Shown piece by piece: positions 1-5,363 of a stretch of DNA of 6,794 bases. Source of the DNA: Candidatus Zipacnadia bacterium (lineage in GTDB: Bacteria > Armatimonadota > UBA5377 > JALGUK01). The stretch lies in NCBI GenBank assembly GCA_029820875.1, contig JALGUK010000131.1, forward strand, positions 1 through 6,794, written 5' to 3'. The first letter of the stretch is position 1; every line of letters begins with the position of its first letter. The notes beneath the pieces are model-generated. The model did no database searches. It was not told where the DNA came from and saw nothing but the letters and a program-made list of their open reading frames with translations. The translations under genes were made by a program, and so were the position numbers.

Positions 1-16
1 ACTTTGATACATTTGA

Positions 17-36
17 CCTGTCGGAGAGTTGACAGG
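17..36. promoter_or_regulatory. Inverted repeat CCTGTC-N8-GACAGG, possible operator
   Basis: CCTGTC (17-22) and GACAGG (31-36) are perfect inverted 6-mers separated by 8 bases. The right arm overlaps TTGACA (29-34), a perfect -35 hexamer, but no good -10 hexamer lies 16-18 bases downstream. The site is about 100 bases upstream of the fructokinase, where an operator for a sugar-catabolic operon would be expected. It could equally be a chance dyad or the remains of a hairpin ending an upstream gene, although no T-tract follows it. Confidence 0.25.
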
Positions 37-136
37 CCTTGCTGCGGTGGGGTGCCGAATCTATTTTGTTACCTGTGTGATGGCGGAACGGGTGTAACTG
101 TTTCAGGACTTCAGTATGCGCATAGGGGGAAGGAAT

Positions 137-1105
137 ATGCCTCAGGTTGTCTCTCTCGGCGAAGCTCTCATCGACTTCGTTTCGACCAAAATGGGGGTGG
201 AATTGATTGACGCCCCTGGTTTCCTCAAGGCTCCCGGTGGCGCTCCTGCGAACGTCGCCGTGGGCTGCGCTCGACTCGGTCTATCGGCGGGATTCATGGG
301 GAAGGTCGGCGATGACCCGTTCGGTCGCTTCCTCTCCCGGACGTTCGCCGAGGCCGGTGTGGACACCTCGCGCCTTCTTTACGACGACACGGCTCGTACC
401 GGACTGGCGTTCGTCTCGCTGACCGCCGAAGGAGAGAGAGACTTTGTTTTCTACCGGCATCCAAGCGCCGATATGCTGCTCCGGCCTGAGGAAATAGACG
501 CGGATTATATCTCCTCCGCTGACATCTTCCACTACGGCTCGATTACAATGATTGTAGAGCCTGCACGGTCCGCGACCATCCGCGCGATTGAAGTCGCCCG
601 CGAGTCCGGAAGCCTGATTTCTTATGACCCGAATCTTCGCGAAAGCCTTTGGGACTCTCTTGAGCACGCCAAGACCGAAATCACCGCCGGAATGAAACTT
701 TGTCACGTCGCGAAAGTGAGCGAGGAGGAATTGGGGTTTGTCACGGGGAAGCATGCCATCGAGGATGGCGCGCAGGAGCTATTGGAGCTGGGAGTACGTC
801 TTGTCGCCGTCACGCGAGGCCCGGGTGGGTGTTACTTTGCCAACGAGAGTGCAGACGGTTGGCTGGACGGTTACCAGGTCCCCGTAGCCGATACAACAGG
901 TTGCGGGGATGGCTTCGTTGCGGCCATGTTGCTGGGTTTGCTCGAGGCCGGACGTGACCCTGCTTCCTTGACCGAAGACGAGTTGATTCCCATCTTCCGC
1001 CTTGCCAACGCTGTCGGTGCGCTTACGGCGACTGTGAAGGGGGCAATACCCGGCCTGCCGACGCGGGCTGCGGCCTTGGAGTTCCTGGAAAAGCAACCCG
1101 GATGA
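137..1105 (+). CDS. PfkB-family carbohydrate kinase, probable fructokinase
   Basis: Predicted cytoplasmic kinase that phosphorylates fructose with ATP to give fructose-6-phosphate. The protein is 322 residues, normal for the ribokinase/PfkB family. It carries the N-terminal GEALIDF strand (residues 8-14), the sugar-binding GGAPANV motif (34-40), the GKVGDDPFG segment (55-63) and the C-terminal ATP/anion-hole motif DTTGCGD (252-258), where Asp258 should be the catalytic base. The segment around FYRHPSADMLL (105-115) and the YDPNLR motif (163-168) resemble plant and bacterial fructokinases more than ribokinase or 1-phosphofructokinase. Cys replaces the usual Ala in GAGD. The start is uncertain. 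ATG 137 gives the family-like N-terminus and follows GGGGGAAGGA, but very closely. ATG 116 adds seven residues and has AGGA at 105-108 with 7-base spacing. The next genes are aldolase and phosphofructokinase, which supports fructose as substrate. A related hexose or 2-keto-3-deoxygluconate cannot be excluded. Confidence 0.9.
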   Translation: MPQVVSLGEALIDFVSTKMGVELIDAPGFLKAPGGAPANVAVGCARLGLSAGFMGKVGDDPFGRFLSRTFAEAGVDTSRLLYDDTARTGLAFVSLTAEGERDFVFYRHPSADMLLRPEEIDADYISSADIFHYGSITMIVEPARSATIRAIEVARESGSLISYDPNLRESLWDSLEHAKTEITAGMKLCHVAKVSEEELGFVTGKHAIEDGAQELLELGVRLVAVTRGPGGCYFANESADGWLDGYQVPVADTTGCGDGFVAAMLLGLLEAGRDPASLTEDELIPIFRLANAVGALTATVKGAIPGLPTRAAALEFLEKQPG

Positions 1106-1160
1106 CGCGTCGCGCCGCCGAAACAGTTCGAGGAACGTCATTTCAAACAAGGAGATTCAA

Positions 1161-1547
1161 ATGCCACTTGTTACAACCAAAGAGATGCTGTTGAAGGCCA
1201 AAGATGAGCATTACGCCGTCGGTGCCTTCAATGCCAACAATATGGAATGCGTGCTCGGTGTTGTTGCGGCCGCCGAGGAGGAAAAGGCCCCTCTTATTCT
1301 GCAGGTCAGCCAGGGAGCAATCCAGTACGCGGGGATAGAGATAGCAACGGCCATGGTAAAGACGGCCGCGGAGAACTCGGACATCCCGATTGCGCTGCAT
1401 CTTGACCATGGCACCGACTATGAGCAAAACGTCAAGTGCTTGCGTGCCGGTTTCACGTCGCTGATGTTTGACGGATCGAAGCTGGACTATGAGGAAAATG
1501 TGGCTATCACCAAGAAGGTCGTCGAGCTTTGTCACATTGTGCGCTGA
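1161..1547 (+). CDS. N-terminal fragment of the class II aldolase
   Basis: This 128-codon frame encodes the N-terminal half of the aldolase barrel. It includes GAFNANNME (21-29), LQVSQGA (47-53), and Asp82 and His83 of the active site, and ends with KKVVELCH before three non-homologous residues and TGA. The ATG start follows a good AAGGAG site. As written, the product lacks the remaining zinc ligands and the C-terminal strands, so it should be inactive alone. It follows the fructokinase by 55 bases, most likely in one transcript. Treat it as one half of the broken gene rather than a separate function. Confidence 0.75.
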   Translation: MPLVTTKEMLLKAKDEHYAVGAFNANNMECVLGVVAAAEEEKAPLILQVSQGAIQYAGIEIATAMVKTAAENSDIPIALHLDHGTDYEQNVKCLRAGFTSLMFDGSKLDYEENVAITKKVVELCHIVR

Positions 1548-1948
1548 TGACCGACCCCGATCAGGCCCAGGAATTCGTCCAGGCGACAGGGTGCGATTCG
1601 CTTGCCGCCGCTGTCGGGAGCATTCACGGGATGACCAGCCGCGAGGCGGGGCTGGACCTCGACCGCATCAGGGAAATCAGCAGGAAGACTGGCGTCCCAC
1701 TGGTCCTACACGGCTCATCGGGCGTCTCCGAAGATGCTGTCCAGGCGGCCATAAAGTGCGGGATAGCGAAGGTGAATATCGCCACCGCTGTCAGCATGGC
1801 CTTCCTGCGGGGCACGAAAGCCTTGTGGGACCAGAACCCCCAGGAGAAGGACTTCCGTAAACTGATGCGCGGCGGCTTCGAAGAAGTCAAGAACCTCGTG
1901 AAATGGTACATCGGTATACTTGGCTGCGGCGGGAAGGCCGAAGCCTAA
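1529..1948 (+). CDS. C-terminal fragment of the class II aldolase
   Basis: This open frame begins at TTG 1529, but homology to the aldolase begins at Ala 1541. A more natural restart would be ATG 1547, which overlaps the TGA (1545-1547) of the N-terminal fragment as TGATG. It encodes TDPDQAQEF, the zinc-ligand segment GSIHGM, VLHGSSGVSEDAVQ, the phosphate-binding KVNIAT region and the family's C-terminal helices, ending in a Cys-Gly-Gly stretch like GatY. It has no catalytic Asp and cannot work alone. There is no strong Shine-Dalgarno of its own. If it is expressed, that would be through termination-reinitiation. Confidence 0.7.
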   Translation: MSHCALMTDPDQAQEFVQATGCDSLAAAVGSIHGMTSREAGLDLDRIREISRKTGVPLVLHGSSGVSEDAVQAAIKCGIAKVNIATAVSMAFLRGTKALWDQNPQEKDFRKLMRGGFEEVKNLVKWYIGILGCGGKAEA

Positions 1949-1959
1949 CGTTTTCAGAT

Positions 1960-1966
1960 GGAGGTG
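1960..1966 (+). promoter_or_regulatory. Shine-Dalgarno GGAGGTG that decides the phosphofructokinase start
   Basis: GGAGGTG sits with its core ending 8 bases before ATG 1973. The longer in-frame ATG at 1958 lies partly inside this site and has no ribosome binding site of its own. The five extra residues it would add (MEVPI) precede the family's MAVKRIGILTGGG start. ATG 1973 is therefore preferred. Confidence 0.85.
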
Positions 1967-1972
1967 CCCATC

Positions 1973-3103
1973 ATGGCAGTGAAACGAATCGGTATTCTGA
2001 CCGGAGGCGGTGATTGCCCGGGACTTAACGGCGTCATCCGCGCGGTGACGATGCGAGCGGTTGACTATGGCTGGGAGGTAATCGGATTCCGCGACGGCTG
2101 GCGCGGTGTTATCAACAACTCCACAATGCGCAAACCGCTTGGGATCCCTGACGTGGAGGATATCCTCTGGCAGGGCGGGACCATCCTCGGTTCATCGCGC
2201 ACCAACCCCTACAAGGTGGATAAGAAGACCAAGGAGTGGACCCGTACCAAGGATGTTGACAAGGTCCTCGGCACGCTCGAAAAGCGACAGATTGACGCCC
2301 TCGTAGCTATCGGCGGCGATGATACTCTGAGTGTAGCGGCGAAGCTCTTCGAAGAAGAGAATGTCAAAACCATAGGCGTGCCGAAGACGATGGATAACGA
2401 CATTTCCGAGACCGACTACACCTTCGGCTACGACACCGCCGTAACCATTGCAGTGGACGCGCTGGAGCGGCTGCGCGATACAGCTCGGTCTCACAGCCGC
2501 TGCATTGTCCTCGAGGTAATGGGGCGCCATGCCGGCTGGGTGGCGCTGGCCACCGGAATTGCAGGCGCAGCCGACTACATACTTATCCCCGAGGTTCCAA
2601 AGGTCCCCGCAGGCGCCTCGAAGGCAAAGGCTAACCAGGCTCGCCAGGCGGAGCTTGAGCGCATGATAGAGTATATCATGCGCCTTCGAAAGCGGGGCCA
2701 GAAGTATGCCCTCGTCGTAGCCTCGGAGGGGTTCCAACTTCCGGAGCCTGAAGAAAGCGCCCAGCAGGGGCCTAAGAAGGTGGACGCCTTCGGGCACGAA
2801 CTCCTTAAAGAGCGCGGTGTCGGCGAGCAGATAGCAGACTTTATCGGGGCCAAGACGGGTATGGAGACTCGCTCGGTCGCCATCGGGCATATCCAGCGTG
2901 GAGGCGCTCCGACCACGTTTGATCGAATACTGAGTACGCGCCTTGGAGTGGCGGCCGCAGATATGGTCAATGATGGAAAGTGGGGCAGCATGGCCGCTCT
3001 GAGGGGTAATCGAATCGTGCCGGTCGATATCCGCAAGGCAGTCGCCAAGTCAAAGACCGTGCCCGCCGACTGGTACGAGCTGGCTCGGGTGTTCTGGAAG
3101 TGA
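1973..3103 (+). CDS. pfp: 6-phosphofructokinase, probably pyrophosphate-dependent
   Basis: Phosphorylates fructose-6-phosphate to fructose-1,6-bisphosphate in the cytoplasm. The protein is 376 residues. It has the N-terminal GGGDCPGLN loop (11-19), GGDDT (114-118), PKTMDND (137-143) with catalytic Asp141, MGRHAGW (183-189) and GHIQRGG (305-311). In E. coli ATP-PfkA the residues after GGD and within P-x-TIDND are Gly104 and Gly124. Here they are Asp117 and Lys138, the pair established as the mark of PPi-dependent enzymes. PPi is therefore the predicted phosphoryl donor and the step would be reversible. Met replaces the usual Ile in TIDND. The MGRHAGW form and overall pattern fit the 'mixed-substrate' group III enzymes related to the actinomycete PPi-PFK. 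The gene starts 25 bases after the aldolase stop and follows the fructokinase and aldolase, making a fructose-to-triose-phosphate operon. The donor is inferred from residues only. Confidence 0.93.
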   Translation: MAVKRIGILTGGGDCPGLNGVIRAVTMRAVDYGWEVIGFRDGWRGVINNSTMRKPLGIPDVEDILWQGGTILGSSRTNPYKVDKKTKEWTRTKDVDKVLGTLEKRQIDALVAIGGDDTLSVAAKLFEEENVKTIGVPKTMDNDISETDYTFGYDTAVTIAVDALERLRDTARSHSRCIVLEVMGRHAGWVALATGIAGAADYILIPEVPKVPAGASKAKANQARQAELERMIEYIMRLRKRGQKYALVVASEGFQLPEPEESAQQGPKKVDAFGHELLKERGVGEQIADFIGAKTGMETRSVAIGHIQRGGAPTTFDRILSTRLGVAAADMVNDGKWGSMAALRGNRIVPVDIRKAVAKSKTVPADWYELARVFWK

Positions 3104-3145
3104 CAAGTCACGTGGAGCCGGTCGCCGAAGGGGCAATCCGGGGGG

Positions 3146-3174
3146 CGGTACTGTACCGGAAGCGAGAATAAAAT
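3146..3174 (+). promoter_or_regulatory. Perfect 13-bp dyad followed by a TAAAAT box, possible promoter/operator
   Basis: CGGTAC-T-GTACCG (3146-3158) is a perfect 6+1+6 dyad. TAAAAT at 3169-3174 matches five of six positions of a sigma70 -10 box. No recognisable -35 hexamer lies 17 bases upstream of it, so a regulator bound at the dyad could be required. As RNA it could instead form a short hairpin (CGGTA/TACCG), but no T-tract follows, which argues against a terminator for the phosphofructokinase operon. Confidence 0.3.
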
Positions 3175-3191
3175 CTCAAATGCAGGAGTCT

Positions 3192-3236
3192 ATGGGACAA
3201 GTGGCGAAGAAAAGTACCGCATCCATTAAGACCTGA
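3192..3236 (+). CDS. Possible 14-codon leader ORF (MGQVAKKSTASIKT)
   Basis: A short frame begins at ATG 3192 with AGGAG (3184-3188) three bases upstream, rather close, and ends in TGA seven bases before ATG 3244 of the zinc-finger membrane protein. The peptide is basic with no recognised family. It may be a leader that couples translation to the next gene, whose own ribosome site is poorly spaced from ATG 3244, or simply a chance ORF. Confidence 0.2.
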   Translation: MGQVAKKSTASIKT

Positions 3237-3243
3237 CGAAAGG

Positions 3244-3945
3244 ATGATGCCCTTGTCCTGCGCGAGGCACCCGGATCGCCCGTCCATTGGTGAGTGTGCA
3301 CGTTGCGGCAACGAGGTTTGTGCAGAGTGTAGCGTCGAGGTTGATAACGTTCTATATTGCGTGCTATGTGCCAGACCGGAGGAACTCCGGAAGGCTAAGG
3401 AACAGGAGGTCATGATTGTGACAGGCGAAAATGAACGAATCCCAGGCGCAGGTGCGGCGAACGTTCTCGGTGCAATCTGCTACATTCCGATCCTCGGAAC
3501 GGTGCTGGCGCTCATTATTCTGTTGACCAACATGCGCCGCAACAAGTTCATGGAGTACCATGCATGGCAGGGCGGCGCGTTCAGTGTTTTGGCACCGTTC
3601 GTGACAATCTTCATTTGGCCGCTCGTGCAGGCTCTGCTTGAAATCGGCCTGGGCTTCGCCCCGTTCACGTGGCTTTTCTGGTTGGTCGGGAAGGTATTGT
3701 GGATCGGCCTTTTGGTGTTGATCGTGTGGTATGCGTACCTCGCAGCAATCAACGAGTACTTCGAGGTGCCGGTTATCCTTAGTATCGTGCACCCGTTCAT
3801 GCTTTATCAGGGCGAAGAAGTAGTGGAAGAAGAGCCTGCTGAACCTGAAGAGGAGGCGGCCGAGGAAGCGGAGGAGACGCCCGAGGAAGAATCTGAGGAA
3901 ACAGAGGAAGAGGAAAGCGAGTCTGCCGAGGGCGAGGATGAGTAG
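3244..3945 (+). CDS. B-box-like zinc-finger membrane protein with acidic C-terminal tail
   Basis: Function unknown. Three parts are visible in 233 residues. Residues 6-42 form a B-box-like zinc finger with Cys6, His9, Cys18, Cys21, Cys26, Cys29, Cys39 and Cys42. Residues about 73-96, 111-135 and 141-167 are strongly hydrophobic membrane segments; the KFMEYHAWQGG stretch (101-111) between the first two resembles the loop of Tic20/DUF4870-like small membrane proteins. Residues 191-233 are an extreme acidic tail, with 26 Glu and 1 Asp in 43 positions. Zinc finger and tail are probably both soluble; whether they lie on the same side depends on whether there are three or four membrane passes. AAGG directly abuts ATG 3244. 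TTG 3253 (residue 4) would place AAGGA 8 bases upstream and is a credible alternative start. The gene is separated from the phosphofructokinase by 140 bases. No partner is evident from context. Confidence 0.85.
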   Translation: MMPLSCARHPDRPSIGECARCGNEVCAECSVEVDNVLYCVLCARPEELRKAKEQEVMIVTGENERIPGAGAANVLGAICYIPILGTVLALIILLTNMRRNKFMEYHAWQGGAFSVLAPFVTIFIWPLVQALLEIGLGFAPFTWLFWLVGKVLWIGLLVLIVWYAYLAAINEYFEVPVILSIVHPFMLYQGEEVVEEEPAEPEEEAAEEAEETPEEESEETEEEESESAEGEDE

Positions 3946-3957
3946 CAGTTTCCTCGC
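3932..3957 (+). repeat. 7-bp inverted repeat across the stop codon
   Basis: GCGAGGA (3932-3938) and TCCTCGC (3951-3957) form a perfect 7-bp stem with a 12-base loop that contains the TAG stop of the zinc-finger protein. No T-run follows, so it is not a canonical Rho-independent terminator. It may stabilise the 3' end of the message or be a by-product of the purine-rich Glu codons. Confidence 0.3.
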
Positions 3958-4131
3958 ATGGGAATGGGCTCAGTAGGGCCGGACGCAATTGGCTCCCGAC
4001 ATGCTGTGTGCAAGGTAGAGGCTGATGCTTGGGAAAGTACGGTGCCGCCTCTTTGGGAAGGCCGGGCAAAGCTCCCTGTTTGGTTTAGCAACTGGTGACG
4101 ATTTGCACAAGGCCGGAGGGTGTTGTGGCGT

Positions 4132-5238
4132 ATGGCTTCGGTAACGCTTAAGAATTTGACCAAACGCTTTGGCGACGTTGTCGCTGTCAATCAGATGAGT
4201 CTGGAGATCCAGGACCGGGAATTTCTTGTGTTGGTTGGCCCGTCCGGCTGCGGGAAGACCACATGCCTGCGTATGATAGCGGGCCTGGAGGAGATTACAG
4301 AGGGTGAGATCTACATAGGTGACCGGCTCGTTAATGATGTCTCTCCGAAGGACCGAGATATCGCGATGGTCTTCCAGAACTACGCGCTCTACCCGCACAT
4401 GAGCGTGTTTAACAACATGGCGTTTGGGCTGAAACTGCGCAAGGTTCCGCGAGACGAGATCAAACGGCGTGTACAGCAAGCTGCTGAGATGCTCGGCATC
4501 GAGGGCCTTTTGAAGCGCAAGCCCAAGGAACTCTCAGGCGGGCAGAGACAGCGGGTAGCAGTCGGCCGGGCGATTGTTCGTGAACCCGCGGTCTTCCTTA
4601 TGGACGAGCCGCTCAGCAACCTCGATGCCAAGCTCCGTGTGCAGACGCGGGCCGAATTGATCAAATTGCACCGCCGGCTCGGAATTACGACCATTTACGT
4701 GACACACGACCAGACTGAAGCAATGACAATGGGTGACCGAATCGTCGTTTTGAAGGATGGGGTCATCCAACAAATCGACACGCCGCTTGGGCTGTATCGT
4801 AACCCTGTCAATCTTTTTGTCGCCGGCTTCATTGGGTCGCCCCCCATGAATTTCCTGGACACGAAAGTCGTGCAGGTTGACGGTGGGATTGCCGTGGACG
4901 GCGGCTCATTCACGTTGAAGATACCAAGCGATAAGCAGGAAAAGCTGGCCGATTACGTGGGCAAGGAAGTCATCTTTGGCATTCGGCCGGAAGATGTCTT
5001 CGACAAGAATCTTTCGCCACTGGTGACACCTACGCCAGACAATACTGCGCGCATGAAGGTCGAAGTGATTGAGCCTATGGGCGCAATTGCTTACCTTTAT
5101 CTGAACACCGGCCGCCACAGCATTGTGGCCTCCGTTGACAGTTCGACCCATGCCAAGGAGGCAGGTGAGCTTGACATGGTCTTTAACATGGAGAAGGCTC
5201 ACATTTTTGACAAGGAGTCTGAGGCTGCGATATTGTAA
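4132..5238 (+). CDS. ugpC: Sugar ABC transporter ATP-binding protein (MalK/UgpC/MsmX family)
   Basis: ATPase subunit that powers a binding-protein-dependent sugar or glycerol-phosphate importer at the inner face of the membrane. The protein is 368 residues, the usual MalK length. It has Walker A GPSGCGKTT (36-44), Q-loop Gln82, the LSGGQ signature (134-138), Walker B FLMDEP (155-160) with catalytic Glu159, D-loop SNLD (162-165) and switch His192. The family-specific FIGSPPMNF (233-241) precedes a C-terminal OB-like regulatory domain with GIRPED (283-288). ATG 4132 gives the usual MASVTLKNLTKRFG start. GGAGG (4115-4119) is 12 bases upstream, slightly long. GTG 4120 would add four residues but overlaps the ribosome site. 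No permease or solute-binding genes are adjacent, so it may be a shared ATPase serving several importers, as MsmX does in Bacillus. The substrate cannot be read from the sequence. Nearby fructose metabolism genes make a sugar likely. Confidence 0.94.
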   Translation: MASVTLKNLTKRFGDVVAVNQMSLEIQDREFLVLVGPSGCGKTTCLRMIAGLEEITEGEIYIGDRLVNDVSPKDRDIAMVFQNYALYPHMSVFNNMAFGLKLRKVPRDEIKRRVQQAAEMLGIEGLLKRKPKELSGGQRQRVAVGRAIVREPAVFLMDEPLSNLDAKLRVQTRAELIKLHRRLGITTIYVTHDQTEAMTMGDRIVVLKDGVIQQIDTPLGLYRNPVNLFVAGFIGSPPMNFLDTKVVQVDGGIAVDGGSFTLKIPSDKQEKLADYVGKEVIFGIRPEDVFDKNLSPLVTPTPDNTARMKVEVIEPMGAIAYLYLNTGRHSIVASVDSSTHAKEAGELDMVFNMEKAHIFDKESEAAIL

Positions 5239-5272
5239 GCTGAGAATTTCTTAGCGCGCGCTTGAACTACTC

Positions 5273-5316
5273 AAAGAGCCTCTGCCCCAAAGCAGCGTGG
5301 GTGTGGGGTTCTTTTT
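5273..5316 (+). terminator. Candidate Rho-independent terminator after the ABC ATPase
   Basis: CCCCA (5285-5289) can pair with TGGGG (5304-5308), and the downstream arm runs straight into TTCTTTTT (5309-5316). AAAGA (5273-5277) can also pair with TCTTT (5310-5314) to extend the structure across an asymmetric internal loop. The stem is imperfect, so confidence is moderate. The position, 35-80 bases after the ATPase stop and before the next gene, is right for a terminator. Confidence 0.45.
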
Positions 5317-5363
5317 CGCCAAATTGTAGGCTACTCAGAGACAGGTGAGGCAGACCGGAAAAA

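Larger units (their letters stand above)
1161..1948 (+). pseudogene. fba: Class II fructose-1,6-bisphosphate aldolase, internally deleted and frameshifted
   Basis: Class II (zinc) aldolase of the GatY/KbaY/Fba type, which cleaves fructose-1,6-bisphosphate to glyceraldehyde-3-P and dihydroxyacetone-P. The first frame (1161-1547) matches residues 1-125 of the family, including catalytic Asp82 and zinc-ligand His83 in HLDHGTDYE. The second frame resumes at ALMTDPDQAQEF (from 1541) and runs to the normal C-terminus, with the GSIHG and VLHGSSG zinc-ligand histidines. Between the His codon at 1533-1535 and the Ala codon at 1541 there are only 5 bases, where GatY-like proteins have about 26 residues. 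About 73 bases are therefore missing. The lost part normally carries the ExELGxxGG loop with a conserved acidic residue. AAGGAG (1149-1154) lies 6 bases before the ATG. Apart from this gap the sequence is well conserved, which suggests a recent deletion or an assembly error rather than an old pseudogene. Confidence 0.88.

Noticed and set aside
4..210. 68-codon open frame at the left edge, overlapping the kinase
   Set aside because: It overlaps the start of the clear kinase gene in another frame, resembles no protein family and has no convincing ribosome site.
281..754. 157-codon minus-strand open frame inside the fructokinase gene
   Set aside because: Shadow frame opposite a well-supported gene; no recognisable domain.
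1102..1141. ATGACG/CGTCAT inverted repeat between the kinase and aldolase genes
   Set aside because: Only 6 bp with a loop of 28 bases and no T-run; within chance expectation.
1530..1560. Programmed ribosomal frameshift joining the two aldolase frames
   Set aside because: No slippery heptamer or downstream stem was seen, and a frameshift would not restore the roughly 26 missing residues.
2192..2890. 232-codon minus-strand open frame inside the phosphofructokinase gene
   Set aside because: Long only because of the GC-rich antisense of a conserved gene; the sense strand carries all the family motifs.
3797..4190. Minus-strand Ser/Pro-rich open frames opposite the Glu-rich tail
   Set aside because: The composition is the antisense of purine-rich Glu codons; no independent evidence of a gene.
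5253..5262. AGCGCGCGCT palindrome after the ABC ATPase
   Set aside because: Short alternating GC run; self-complementary by composition and not placed like a known site.
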